A stretch of DNA of 64,000 nucleotides from Chitinophagales bacterium (GTDB lineage Bacteria; Bacteroidota; Bacteroidia; Chitinophagales; UBA10324). Positions 1-8,868 of the stretch are shown piece after piece. The number at the start of each line of letters is the position of its first letter. Positions within the stretch are counted from its first letter, which is position 1. The stretch lies in contig JACDDS010000003.1 of NCBI GenBank assembly GCA_013816805.1, forward strand, positions 136,582 to 200,581, read 5' to 3'. The notes under the pieces were generated by a model. The model had not been told where the DNA came from. It was given only the letters and a program-made list of their open reading frames with translations, and searched no databases. A program made the translations under genes and the position numbers.

Positions 1-703
1 ATTTTTTTACATAAGCTCCTGGAATTACAACACTTCTGGCTGGCACTTTTCCACGAAATTCTATCGGATCGTTACCTGATACATCAATAATTTTTGTGCT
101 TTGTGTAAGCACTACATTTGCACCCAAAACTGCTTCTTCTTCCACGATAACTCCCTCCACTACAATACATCGGGATCCAATAAAACAGTTGTCTTCTATT
201 ATAACAGGGTTTGCCTGAACAGGTTCTAATACACCACCTATTCCAACCCCTCCGCTAAGGTGAACATTCTTGCCAATTTGTGCACAGGAACCTACAGTTG
301 CCCATGTATCCACGAGTGTACCTTCATCCACAAAAGCTCCAATATTTATATAGGATGGCATCAGGATTACATCTTTAGCTATGTAGGATCCATAGCGTGC
401 AATACAGGTCGGTACTGCCCGAACTCCGGACTCTTTATAATTTTTCTTTATTGGAATTTTATCATAAAAATTCATAAATCCTGCTTCATATTCTTTCATC
501 GGCATAATAGAAAAATACATTAATACTCCTTTCTTAATCCAATCATTTGTGCACCATTCTCCCAACCTCTTTTCTGCAATACGAACGGTTCCTGAATCAA
601 GTTTGCTGATCAGGATTTCTATAGCTTCCCGGTATAATTTTTCCTTCAACAATTCGCGCTTATTCCAGGCTTCCTCTATTAATTTTTTTATTTCATCCAT
701 CAT
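1..703 (-). CDS. dapD: 2,3,4,5-tetrahydropyridine-2,6-dicarboxylate N-succinyltransferase (3' end outside window)
   Basis: Reading leftward from ATG at 703-701 gives about 234 codons without a stop up to the window edge. The family is about 270 residues, so the C-terminus is missing. The protein begins MMDEIKKLIEEAW and shows the left-handed beta-helix hexapeptide repeat region of trimeric acyltransferases (YINIGAFVDEGTLVDTWAT, then GSCAQIGKNVHLSGGVGIGG, then IIEDNCFIGSRC). DapD transfers succinyl from succinyl-CoA to tetrahydrodipicolinate in the cytoplasmic lysine/diaminopimelate pathway. dapA of the same pathway lies about 44 kb away in this window. A second ATG directly after the first could be the real start. 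A 20-bp palindrome lies 28 bp upstream. Identification is from recognised motifs and is firm. Confidence 0.93.
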   Translation of the reverse strand, partial: MMDEIKKLIEEAWNKRELLKEKLYREAIEILISKLDSGTVRIAEKRLGEWCTNDWIKKGVLMYFSIMPMKEYEAGFMNFYDKIPIKKNYKESGVRAVPTCIARYGSYIAKDVILMPSYINIGAFVDEGTLVDTWATVGSCAQIGKNVHLSGGVGIGGVLEPVQANPVIIEDNCFIGSRCIVVEGVIVEEEAVLGANVVLTQSTKIIDVSGNDPIEFRGKVPARSVVIPGAYVKK

Positions 704-730
704 AACTTTAATTTATGTTGTCAAAATAAT

Positions 731-750
731 CCAGATTACGCAGAATCTGG
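731..750. promoter_or_regulatory. Palindrome between dapD and the divergent lipoprotein gene
   Basis: A perfect inverted repeat, CCAGATT-N6-AATCTGG, lies in the 90-bp gap between divergently transcribed dapD and the 794 gene. No T-run follows in either direction, so an operator is more likely than a terminator. The regulator is unknown. Confidence 0.35.
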
Positions 751-793
751 AAAATCAAATAATTAAACTGGTGCTTTAAAAAATTTTGTCAGC

Positions 794-1426
794 ATGAAAA
801 ATAAATTATTGCTGTTTTTTGTCCTTGTTTCGTGCAAGCATGACGATTTACAACGGGTTATTAGTTTTTACAATTCCGAAGGGAAAATGCCACGTGAAGT
901 GTACAGCGTAATATCGGATAGCCCTAATGTAAAGCAAGGCGTTTATTTATTGTATGCCGAAGATGGAAAGCTAAAGGAAAAAAGAACATACAGCAGCAAC
1001 AGGATTGTAGACACCCTGTATCAATATTACCCATCAGGTAAATTTAGTGAACGAGCACTTTACCGTAATGGATTGCCAAATGGTTTTCGAAACGTCTATT
1101 TTGAAAATGGTGAAATGATGGTAGAAGAGCAATATCGCGATGGCTTATTAAACGGGAATTATACGTCTTATTATGAAAATCGTAAATCTAAGCAACAAGG
1201 ACAATATGTAAATGGCAACAGGGAAGGCCTCTGGAAATTTTATTATGCAACAAGTGAATTAAATGAAGAAATTAATTTTAAAAACAATGAAGCAGATGGA
1301 TCTTATAAATCTTACTATAAAATGGGTAAAGTAAAAGTTATCGGATCTTATGAAAAGGGTTTAAAATCCGGAGAGTGGAAAACGTTCTATGAAAATGGTA
1401 ACCTAATGGAAGATTTGAATTATTAA
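794..1426 (+). CDS. YwqK/MORN-repeat lipoprotein
   Basis: 210 residues. The N-terminus (KNKLLLFFVLVSCKHDD) is a lipoprotein signal with lipobox LVSC, so the mature protein should be lipid-anchored at Cys14. The rest is a run of about six repeats of the YwqK/MORN-variant type (pattern G-x-W/F-x-x-Y-Y-x-N-G-x-x-x-x-E). Such repeats are common in Bacteroidota envelope proteins and have no assigned biochemical role. Database names calling them antitoxins rest on the B. subtilis YwqK name, and nothing here supports a toxin partner. It overlaps the convergent SDR gene by 4 bp at the stop codons. Two related proteins follow at 2376 and 3196. Confidence 0.8.
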   Translation: MKNKLLLFFVLVSCKHDDLQRVISFYNSEGKMPREVYSVISDSPNVKQGVYLLYAEDGKLKEKRTYSSNRIVDTLYQYYPSGKFSERALYRNGLPNGFRNVYFENGEMMVEEQYRDGLLNGNYTSYYENRKSKQQGQYVNGNREGLWKFYYATSELNEEINFKNNEADGSYKSYYKMGKVKVIGSYEKGLKSGEWKTFYENGNLMEDLNY

Positions 1427-2238
1427 GGGAAAGGTGAACCTGGTTCTTTCGAGACTACTCTATATACCATTTTATCCATAAAGGCCGGAAAAAATTTATT
1501 TAGTAAAACAGTAATTTTCCCTTGAGATGTTAATATTAAAGTGCGGGTCTCTTTCTGAATGCCTTTTACTATTTCATTAGCAACCTCATCAGCACTCATT
1601 AACTTATTTTCATCCAAAGGTGTTTCACCTTGCTCTTTTCCTTCTTTGTTTAAAGCACTAAGACGGATGTTGGAAGAAGTATAACCAGGACAAACTATAA
1701 GCACGTGAATTCCTTTTTTGAGTGTCTCAATTCTCAATGATTCCAGGAATCCCTGCATCGCAAATTTTGAAGCGGAATAACCAGCTCGGCCTGGTAATCC
1801 TTTGAAACCTGCAATGGAAGAAACCCCTGCTATGCTTCCTTTATTTTTCAATATTTCTGTAAGCGCATATTTGGTGCAATAGACTGTTCCCCAAAAATTG
1901 GTATCCATCAATTCTCGAATTACTATTAAATCGAGATCTGCAAATAATGCCCTCATAGATATACCTGCATTATTAATGAGCACATCTATTCTCCCAAATT
2001 CTTCAACTGTTTTTTCTATAAGATTTTTGCAATCATTTTCTCTGCTTACATCAGTTTTACAAAAAGAAGCAATTCCACCTGCAGATTTTATTTCATCGCA
2101 CACCTTCTTCAGTTTGCTATCGTCACGTGCAGCTAACATTACAGCAGCATTTTTTTTTGCGAATGAAAAAGCACAGGATTTTCCAATTCCAGATGAGGCC
2201 CCTGTAATAATTACTACTTTATTTGTTAAGTCTTTCAT
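1423..2238 (-). CDS. SDR family oxidoreductase
   Basis: 271 residues, the normal length for a classical short-chain dehydrogenase/reductase. Visible motifs are the NAD(P)-binding TGASSGIG at residues 12-19, NNAG at 90-93, the catalytic Ser in the GVSSIAG segment (about 141) and the YxxxK pair (Tyr155, Lys159). These give a cytosolic NAD(P)H-dependent oxidoreductase acting on a carbonyl or alcohol. The substrate cannot be read from the sequence. It is a single-gene unit, convergent with the lipoprotein gene. The 3-oxoacyl-ACP reductase and DltE-like subfamilies are both possible. Confidence 0.88.
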   Translation of the reverse strand: MKDLTNKVVIITGASSGIGKSCAFSFAKKNAAVMLAARDDSKLKKVCDEIKSAGGIASFCKTDVSRENDCKNLIEKTVEEFGRIDVLINNAGISMRALFADLDLIVIRELMDTNFWGTVYCTKYALTEILKNKGSIAGVSSIAGFKGLPGRAGYSASKFAMQGFLESLRIETLKKGIHVLIVCPGYTSSNIRLSALNKEGKEQGETPLDENKLMSADEVANEIVKGIQKETRTLILTSQGKITVLLNKFFPAFMDKMVYRVVSKEPGSPFP

Positions 2239-2375
2239 TGCAAAACCGTATTATAATTACCTGTATGCATTCATTTAAAATAGGTGTGTTTTTGCCAAAA
2301 AGTATTACAGTCTAAAAGTAATAATCCGGTTATCTAATTGAGGTACTATTAATTCGTTCCCATAATTTCGCGGTA

Positions 2376-3167
2376 ATGAAGTCATTATTTATAATTGGTT
2401 TATTTTTCCTGCCGCTTTATCTTTTTGCCCAAACAGAACTGGAATCAGGGGGAATTTATGACACTGTGAAGGTTATTGATCCGCTTCATTCTAATTCCAT
2501 GCAACTTAGTATTTATGGTCATTACACAAGAGATCTCAGGCGTATAGGCAATATTGTAAATGGGAAAAGGGAAGGCTCCTGGCGTACTTATTATCAAAAT
2601 GGATTGCTTAGCAGCCTTCAGCAATTTCATGAAGATATATTAAACGGGGTGTTTTTAATTTTTGAGCCGGGTGCACAGCTGGCCCGCGAAGATTTCTATG
2701 AAAATGGAATACTTGAAGGGATCAGCCATGCATTTCATGGCGGGGTTATGACTTCCATTGAACCATACAAAAACGGACAACTCAATGGGTGGCGAAAAAT
2801 ATTCGTTAATGGAATCATTTCAGAAGAAGGAAATTGGAAAATGGGCATACGGGATAGTATAAGCAGATGGTACTCTGTAATCGGGAAAGTTTCTATAGAG
2901 TATTACTATACAAATGGAACATTAAATGGAAGCTCAATATCCTATTATGAAAATGGCCAGGTAAAATCATCAGGTAACTTTTTAAACAGTTATCAAAATG
3001 GTTATTGGAAAGAATTTTATGCTTCAGGAAAATTAAGTGAAGAGGGAGATTATAGTTCCGGAAAAAAGAATGGCACCTGGAGTTTTTTTAGTGAAGAGGG
3101 AATTTTGCAAAAAACAGAACAATATAGAAACGGAGATGTAGTTAAGAAAACCCGGGTAAAAAAATAA
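2376..3167 (+). CDS. Exported YwqK/MORN-repeat protein
   Basis: 263 residues with a Sec signal peptide (KSLFIIGLFFLPLYLFAQ, cleavage likely after FAQ). About eight YwqK/MORN-variant repeats follow, each around 23-24 residues with a G-x-W-x-x-Y-x-x-N-G core. There is no lipobox, so the product is periplasmic or outer-membrane associated. The next gene (3196) encodes a close paralogue with the same signal peptide ending and repeat order, only 28 bp downstream, so the two are probably a tandem duplication in one transcript. A TAATTTCG sequence at 2363-2370 is a weak match to the Bacteroidota -7 box. Function unknown. Confidence 0.82.
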   Translation: MKSLFIIGLFFLPLYLFAQTELESGGIYDTVKVIDPLHSNSMQLSIYGHYTRDLRRIGNIVNGKREGSWRTYYQNGLLSSLQQFHEDILNGVFLIFEPGAQLAREDFYENGILEGISHAFHGGVMTSIEPYKNGQLNGWRKIFVNGIISEEGNWKMGIRDSISRWYSVIGKVSIEYYYTNGTLNGSSISYYENGQVKSSGNFLNSYQNGYWKEFYASGKLSEEGDYSSGKKNGTWSFFSEEGILQKTEQYRNGDVVKKTRVKK

Positions 3168-3195
3168 TCTTGAGTGCATAAATCGATAATACTCT

Positions 3196-3981
3196 ATGAA
3201 ACAATTCTTTGTTCTTATTATTTTTTGCTTTCCGCTTTATCTGCTTGCTCAAAACAATGAGGAAACTGGTTATTCAGATACCATTCGTGTTCATGATCCG
3301 GAACATTATAATATAGAACACTTAAAAATATATAGTGTAACAGGAAAGATTGCACGCTCAGGAGATTTGCTTAATGGAAAAAAAGAAGGGATTTGGCGGG
3401 AATACTATGAAAACGGCTTTTTGAGCAGAGTGCTGCTATACCATGAGGATGTTTTAAACGGTATTACTCTCATGTTTCAAACAAGCGGAATGCTAATGCG
3501 CGAAGCAGATTTCAGCAGGGGCAAGCTGAATGGAATTTTACATGAATACACTGATAACTATTTGTCTTTAGAGGAGAATTACATAAATGGAGTTTTAAAC
3601 GGGTGGAGAAGAGTTTATAAAAACAGCGTTATTGCAGAAGAGGGTGGATGGAAAATGGGAAAACGGGACAGCATTAACAGATGGTACTATGAAGATGGAA
3701 AGGAATCTGTTGAATATAATTATACGAACGGGATGATAGAAGGGGCATCAAAATCTTTTTTTGAAAGCGGGCAATTGAAAGCGGAAGGTACTTTCAGGAA
3801 TAATTATGAAGAAGGGTTGTGGAAAGAATATTTAGAATCCGGAAAGGAAAATTCGGAAGGCCTTTATAAGGCAGGAAAAAAAAATGGCAAATGGAAAATT
3901 TTTAATGAAGACGGAAGACTTCAGAAAATGATTGAATATCTCGATGGAAAAGTTGTTAAGGAGACTGCAGTAAAGAAATAA
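3196..3981 (+). CDS. Exported YwqK/MORN-repeat protein, paralogue of the preceding gene
   Basis: 261 residues with a signal peptide (KQFFVLIIFCFPLYLLAQ). Repeat-by-repeat it resembles the 2376 protein: shared DTI/DTV..DPEH segment after the signal, shared GWR-x-x-x-x-N and WKMGxRDSI blocks, and a shared xxKKNGxWxxFxEDG terminal repeat. The pair therefore arose by duplication. It has the same type of repeats as the lipoprotein at 794. No catalytic motif is visible. Location is probably periplasmic or outer-membrane facing, and function is unknown. Confidence 0.82.
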   Translation: MKQFFVLIIFCFPLYLLAQNNEETGYSDTIRVHDPEHYNIEHLKIYSVTGKIARSGDLLNGKKEGIWREYYENGFLSRVLLYHEDVLNGITLMFQTSGMLMREADFSRGKLNGILHEYTDNYLSLEENYINGVLNGWRRVYKNSVIAEEGGWKMGKRDSINRWYYEDGKESVEYNYTNGMIEGASKSFFESGQLKAEGTFRNNYEEGLWKEYLESGKENSEGLYKAGKKNGKWKIFNEDGRLQKMIEYLDGKVVKETAVKK

Positions 3982-4115
3982 AATGCAGTAAAGCTTTAGC
4001 ATGCTTATTCATTGTACTTCAGAATTTCATTAATAGAACAATTAATCATAAAGATTTAAACCCGCGGTTTATCGTAGTCCGTCTTCCGCTATACAATCAC
4101 TTTGAATAGAATATC

Positions 4116-4123
4116 TACTTTTG
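4116..4123 (+). promoter_or_regulatory. Candidate -7 box (TACTTTTG) of the NtrC-type regulator gene
   Basis: TACTTTTG fits the Bacteroidota -7 consensus TAnnTTTG and lies 24 bp before the ATG at 4147. No TTTG -33 element is present at the usual 19-21 bp spacing, so the call is tentative. Confidence 0.35.
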
Positions 4124-4146
4124 CTTTTTAAACCACAGTCTGTTGC

Positions 4147-5517
4147 ATGGCTAACATCCTTATTATTGATGATGAAAAAAGTATACGTCGTACGTTGCGT
4201 GAAATTCTTGAATATGAAGGATATAAAGTGGAGGAAGCCAACGATGGAATTGAGGGTTTGAATATGATTAAGGATATAAGCTTTGATGCCATCCTGTTAG
4301 ATATAAAAATGCCTAAAATGGATGGCATGGAAGTACTGGATAAAATTCAGGCCCAGAATATAGATGTCCCTGTCATTATGGTATCAGGTCATGGTACCAT
4401 TGATACTGCCGTAGAGGCGGTGAAAAAAGGCGCATATGATTTTGTTGCCAAGCCAATGGATTTAAACCGACTATTGATTTCTTTACGGAATGCTTTAGAG
4501 AAAGCTTCTCTGGTAACAGAAACGAAAGTATTAAAACGTAAAGTTTCCAAAACGCGTGAGATCCTCGGAAATTCACCTGCGATAGAGAAAATAAAAGAGA
4601 AGATAAATAAAGTGGCGCCTACGGATGCACGGGTTCTTATTACCGGTGATAATGGGACCGGAAAAGAATTGGTTGCGAGATGGATCCATGAAAAAAGTAA
4701 CCGTGCAGACGGCCCTTTGGTTGAGGTGAATTGTGCGGCAATTCCTTCAGAATTGATAGAAAGTGAATTATTTGGTCATGAAAAGGGAGCGTTTACCTCG
4801 GCTATTAAACAGCGTATAGGCAAATTTGAGCAGGCACATGGTGGCACGCTGTTTCTTGATGAAATTGGAGATATGAGTTTAAGCGCACAAGCGAAGGTAC
4901 TTCGTGCTTTGCAGGAAGGTAAGGTAACACGCGTTGGTGGCGATAAAGAAATATCAGTGGATGTGCGAGTAATTGCGGCTACCAATAAGGACCTCACCCG
5001 CGAAATCGACCGTAATAATTTCAGGATGGACCTCTATCATCGCTTAGGTGTTATCATTATTCATGTACCTACACTTAATGAGCGGAAAGAAGATATTGCA
5101 ATTCTTGCTGAAAAATTTGTTATAGAAATTTGTGAAGATTATGGAATTCCAAAAAAGATAATAACTCCGCGTGCAATCCAGGAATTACAGAATATTAACT
5201 GGACGGGTAATATTCGTGAGCTGCACAATGTACTCGAGAGATTAGTGATACTTAGTGAAAACAAAATTACGGAACAGGAAGTGCTGACTTACGGAGTTGC
5301 GAATGTAATTAGAGATCCAATGGAAGCATTTTTCAATCGCTTTGATAAATTTGTTGATTTTAAAGATGAGATGGAGAAAATGTATATAGAAAACAAGCTG
5401 AAGATAAATAATTGGAATGTGTCTAAAACGGCTGATGAAATTGACGTGCAGCGCAGTCATTTATACAGTAAAATGGAAAAGTTTGGTTTGAAAAGGGAAG
5501 AAACCCACAATATGTAA
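4147..5517 (+). CDS. Sigma-54-dependent response regulator (NtrC/NtrX type)
   Basis: 456 residues in the classical order. The receiver domain (about 1-120) has phosphoacceptor Asp52 in DAILLDIKMPKMDG, acidic residues near position 8-9 and the conserved Lys in VAKPMD. The AAA+ domain (about 145-385) has Walker A GDNGTGKE at 167-174 and Walker B LFLDEIGDM. A C-terminal Fis-type helix-turn-helix ends the protein (KINNWNVSKTADEI..). The product should activate RpoN-dependent promoters on phosphorylation. The sigma-54-contacting GAFTGA loop reads GAFTSA (about residues 214-219), a substitution at the fifth position. No histidine kinase is adjacent, so the regulator is an orphan. The start is ATG with a candidate -7 box 24 bp upstream. 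Confidence 0.93.
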   Translation: MANILIIDDEKSIRRTLREILEYEGYKVEEANDGIEGLNMIKDISFDAILLDIKMPKMDGMEVLDKIQAQNIDVPVIMVSGHGTIDTAVEAVKKGAYDFVAKPMDLNRLLISLRNALEKASLVTETKVLKRKVSKTREILGNSPAIEKIKEKINKVAPTDARVLITGDNGTGKELVARWIHEKSNRADGPLVEVNCAAIPSELIESELFGHEKGAFTSAIKQRIGKFEQAHGGTLFLDEIGDMSLSAQAKVLRALQEGKVTRVGGDKEISVDVRVIAATNKDLTREIDRNNFRMDLYHRLGVIIIHVPTLNERKEDIAILAEKFVIEICEDYGIPKKIITPRAIQELQNINWTGNIRELHNVLERLVILSENKITEQEVLTYGVANVIRDPMEAFFNRFDKFVDFKDEMEKMYIENKLKINNWNVSKTADEIDVQRSHLYSKMEKFGLKREETHNM

Positions 5518-5535
5518 CGCTATTAAATTCCAATA

Positions 5536-5568
5536 AAAAATCCGCAGGGAATAACCCTGCGGATTTTT
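5536..5568. terminator. Bidirectional rho-independent terminator
   Basis: A 14-bp stem (AAAAATCCGCAGGG with its complement CCCTGCGGATTTTT) surrounds a 5-nt loop, with A-rich and T-rich flanks. It lies between the convergent regulator gene (stop 5517) and the arylsulfotransferase-like gene (stop 5584) and can serve both. Confidence 0.88.
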
Positions 5569-5583
5569 GCATACTCATCGCTG

Positions 5584-7665
5584 CTATTCTATTACCATCT
5601 TGACAATTTTCTTTGTAACAGTTGATTTTAGTTCCGCGAAATAGATGCCTTTAGGAAGGCTGGTTAAGTTTAAGTCTAATTGCTGTTCACCTTGTATTAA
5701 TTGCTGACTGGAACTTATTACTCCTTTTCCACTCAAATCATAAATGGTGAATGTTACCTGCTCACTTCTCGGTGCATCAATAGTTAGGTGAACGATTCCA
5801 TTGCTCGGATTTGGATACAGATCAAAAGTTGTTTCAGCCTGACTTAATAGCGATTCTTTCGCCGGCAGAGTGGTAAATTTTTTCGATGCTGTCCATGGAG
5901 AAACATCGCCATTGTTGCAATGGCTTTTTACCTCGTATTCATATTTAGTTGAAGAGGCAAGGTTCGTAAGTTTAATATTCGTGTTACTGGTGGACACCGT
6001 TTTCCACTTTTGATTTCCTGTTTTGCGGTACTGCACATCGTAACTAAGTGCATTTGTAGCAGGTTGCCAGCTTATTTTGGCGGTGGTGCTGGTAATGTTT
6101 GTCGCTTTTACATCGCTCGCCGTTGGACGCGCGCATGGATCCCACGTAAATCGGTGGGAACGGTAAATAGGATCCGTTTGGGCAAGCTCCATTTCCCAGA
6201 CTATTTTATTTTGTGCATCCACTTCAGTGATATTTGGATCGTCAGGAGTGGTAATTAAGCCCCAGCAGATAAAAGTATTGCCATTGCTGAGGCGCTGTAC
6301 ACTGCCCATGGCGCTCGCATAGATAAAGCCTGAACTAACGGGACGGCTGTAATTCCATACCAGCGTTGCTTTTTTATTTATCTCGTCCAGGCTGTATTCT
6401 TTTGCAAAGGATTGCGCGGGCACGTGATAATTTCCATTGTCAAAAACGGTCAGATGTCCGTTAGCTATTATGCGCGCATCATGCTGGAAACTAAACCCGC
6501 CCTGCGGATCATTCTTAATAGTAAACTGATTGTTTGCACCCCCAAGCCGCCAGATAAAATTGCCCGTATTTTTATCAATTTTTGAAATTTCATCAAGGTG
6601 CCTGGCAGAAACTACAAGATTTCCATCGCTCAATACCTCAATAGAATTCATATGAATTGCATCTATATAGCAGTTCGACAGACTGATATGCTGTGCATCG
6701 GTAATGTTGTAGTGATCCCAGCTTCTCCATTGAAACAAAACATTATTCTTCTCATCTAACTCCTGAATGATTGCACCTACAACTGTGGCATTGGGACAAT
6801 AGTTGGGGTCGTACACGGTCATGTCTACAATTTCTGGATCATAGGCAAGCATGTACCTCGTTCCATTTGAAAAAATCTGGAATTCGTGAACGTCCGCCTT
6901 ATAACCGTTTTTCATTTGGTAGTTGGCAACCTTATTATAATTCGAATCAAGCATGTCGAATACGGAATCCAGGCGGTTATATACAGTCATGTATCCATTA
7001 TGGTTGAGATCAAAATTGTTAAAATCGACTGTGTCAAATTTACCGTATACAGAGTCACCATTGTTCTTAATAATGCATATATGGCTGCTCATGTTATCTA
7101 TTAATTGAAAGTCATGAAAAAATATTTGCCCGGATGCAGGATTTGTATTTACCAGTATACTAAAGTCCGGCAATCCCGGAGGGGAAGCTGTCCGGTTGCT
7201 TTTGTTGATAGCACCAAATTCCTGTGCATAAGCTTCTTGCATCTGTCGAGCTATCAGCTGTTTTACTTCTGGTGACCGTGGCTGCCGTATTTCAAAATGG
7301 AATGACGTGCCGTGCAATGTTGCTCCTGCCGAAGTTGTAATGCCATCTGCTATTTGTACAGTTACGGTTTCACCTTCAATAAAAGGAACATCAGGCTGAA
7401 GTAAAATACTTTTATCAGCCTCGGCTAATTTCACCATTACATTATGAAGTCCGCTGATGGATCCTGTTACATGAAATAATGTTTTTGAATTAAGGAGGGA
7501 ACGATTAAGGGTATTTCCATTTCGTAATATTATGCCGGTGGCCGGATCATGATAAAGAGAACCCGGAACCGGAGAGATATATGCAAACTGCGCCTGCAGA
7601 GCTACTGTGGTAATAAAAAAAATACAGGCTGATAGCAGTGCAATACGGTTGAAAAAATTGTTCAT
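5584..7665 (-). CDS. Secreted arylsulfotransferase-like protein with FN3 and T9SS sorting domain
   Basis: About 693 residues from the preferred start at 7665. An in-frame start 13 codons earlier (7704) would put extra residues before a normal signal peptide (NNFFNRIALLSACIFF..LQAQ). An N-terminal beta domain of about 100 residues is followed by an arylsulfotransferase (ASST) type beta-propeller (DVHEFQIFSNG, DAIHMNSIEVLSDGNLVVSA, GNFIWRLGG, FQHDARI, SMGSVQRLSNGNTFI..WG). A fibronectin type III domain follows, then a type A T9SS C-terminal domain (LYPNPSNGIVHL...GIYFAELKS). It is therefore expected to be exported through T9SS. Family members transfer sulfate between phenols, but activity here is unproven. 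A decayed paralogue lies at 35892-37800. Confidence 0.85.
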   Translation of the reverse strand: MNNFFNRIALLSACIFFITTVALQAQFAYISPVPGSLYHDPATGIILRNGNTLNRSLLNSKTLFHVTGSISGLHNVMVKLAEADKSILLQPDVPFIEGETVTVQIADGITTSAGATLHGTSFHFEIRQPRSPEVKQLIARQMQEAYAQEFGAINKSNRTASPPGLPDFSILVNTNPASGQIFFHDFQLIDNMSSHICIIKNNGDSVYGKFDTVDFNNFDLNHNGYMTVYNRLDSVFDMLDSNYNKVANYQMKNGYKADVHEFQIFSNGTRYMLAYDPEIVDMTVYDPNYCPNATVVGAIIQELDEKNNVLFQWRSWDHYNITDAQHISLSNCYIDAIHMNSIEVLSDGNLVVSARHLDEISKIDKNTGNFIWRLGGANNQFTIKNDPQGGFSFQHDARIIANGHLTVFDNGNYHVPAQSFAKEYSLDEINKKATLVWNYSRPVSSGFIYASAMGSVQRLSNGNTFICWGLITTPDDPNITEVDAQNKIVWEMELAQTDPIYRSHRFTWDPCARPTASDVKATNITSTTAKISWQPATNALSYDVQYRKTGNQKWKTVSTSNTNIKLTNLASSTKYEYEVKSHCNNGDVSPWTASKKFTTLPAKESLLSQAETTFDLYPNPSNGIVHLTIDAPRSEQVTFTIYDLSGKGVISSSQQLIQGEQQLDLNLTSLPKGIYFAELKSTVTKKIVKMVIE

Positions 7666-7846
7666 TATTAAAAATTTAAGGTGAAAAAGATACATAATTG
7701 TCACTCTGGCTGAGTTTAGAGAATGACAATAATTTTTTTATGAGGTTTAATTACTCAGAGAAAGTGAGCTCAAAATTCGGATAAATGTCTTTTCCAAACA
7801 AAAAAAAGTCCTTTGATGCAACCTGAATATTGCCTTTTTATAAATT

Positions 7847-8812
7847 TTAAACTGCTGTAGTAACGGCCGTTTTTGGATTCCGGGGCCATTGGATTTCCCC
7901 GATTGAATATTTTTCTCCTTCTATTGCGACATCAGTATTGCTGAAAATACTTTGTGCTTCTTTACATATCCCGTTCAATTCGGTATATTTTGCAGAAAAG
8001 TGACCTATCAATAACCTTTTCACATTTGCTTTCCTTGCAATTAATGCGGCCTGAAACGCAGTTGAATGAAAAGTTAAAGCTGCACGTTCAACCGATTCTT
8101 CCATAAAAGTAGCTTCATGGTAAAGTAGATCGGCATTGCTTATTTGAGGTATGATATCTTCATTTGATTTAGTATCCGAGCAAAATGCATAGGAACGCGG
8201 CAAAGGTGGATCAGCAGTTACTTCCTGGTTTAATATTGAAAGTCCATTGATGGTAATATCATATCCTTTTTTTAAATCGGGAATCATCGAATATGGAATC
8301 TCGTACTCCTCCATTTTGTCAGCAAGAATTTTTCTGCCTGACTTCTTTTCACGAAAGAGAAAGCCGCAGCAGGGAATCCGATGCTTCATAGGAATAGTGG
8401 TTACGGAAATTTCATCAGAATCAAAAATTAAATTCTCGCCGTAGCTGATTTCGTGTGAAATTAATTCATATGAAAGATGAGTATCGGAATATTGAAAATT
8501 AAGATCAATCACTTCTTTTAATCCTTTTGGTCCGTAAATGTGCAACGGTTCAGGCCGTTTTAATAAATGATAAGAAGTGAGAAGGCCGATTAATCCGTAA
8601 TAATGATCACCATGGAGGTGACTGATAAAAATGTGGTTGATTTTACTTCGTTTGATTTTATAGGTACTTAGCTGCATTTGCGTACCTTCTCCGCAATCAA
8701 TAAGATAATATTTTTCGTTGTGGTTAAGTACCTGGGAAGTTGGGTGACGGCCATGTGAAGGAATAGCAGAATTGCTTCCTAAAACGGTAATCTCAAACTT
8801 ACAGGAGTTCAT
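7847..8812 (-). CDS. rnz: Ribonuclease Z
   Basis: 321 residues, full length for the RNase Z/ElaC family of metallo-beta-lactamase nucleases that process tRNA 3' ends. It shows the zinc-binding HLHGDH at 65-70, an N-terminal LGSNSAIPSHGRHPTS segment with the family glycine/proline pattern, the SDT segment (FCSDTKS) and a C-terminal GHFSAKY histidine motif. It lies 56 bp downstream of the STAS gene in the same direction, so the two are probably co-transcribed. ATG at 8812 is the only reasonable start. Confidence 0.93.
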   Translation of the reverse strand: MNSCKFEITVLGSNSAIPSHGRHPTSQVLNHNEKYYLIDCGEGTQMQLSTYKIKRSKINHIFISHLHGDHYYGLIGLLTSYHLLKRPEPLHIYGPKGLKEVIDLNFQYSDTHLSYELISHEISYGENLIFDSDEISVTTIPMKHRIPCCGFLFREKKSGRKILADKMEEYEIPYSMIPDLKKGYDITINGLSILNQEVTADPPLPRSYAFCSDTKSNEDIIPQISNADLLYHEATFMEESVERAALTFHSTAFQAALIARKANVKRLLIGHFSAKYTELNGICKEAQSIFSNTDVAIEGEKYSIGEIQWPRNPKTAVTTAV

Positions 8813-8868
8813 TGCGTTTTTTGTTGAGGCTTTATAATATCCAATGTCATGGTAGGGTAATTATTTCC

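Noticed and set aside
731-750. Rho-independent terminator upstream of dapD
   Set aside because: The 7-bp palindrome has no T-run on either side and lies between divergent genes, so an operator is the better reading.
260-779. Plus-strand open frames over dapD
   Set aside because: They are antisense to a clearly recognisable dapD coding sequence.
794-3981. YwqK proteins as antitoxins of a toxin-antitoxin system
   Set aside because: All three carry export signals and no toxin gene is adjacent. The antitoxin label is only inherited from a database name.
5584-7665. Pyrroloquinoline-quinone dehydrogenase or other beta-propeller enzyme
   Set aside because: The DVHEFQIF..HMNS..GSVQRLSNGNT pattern and FN3/T9SS end fit the arylsulfotransferase-like family better. 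There is no tryptophan-docking repeat.
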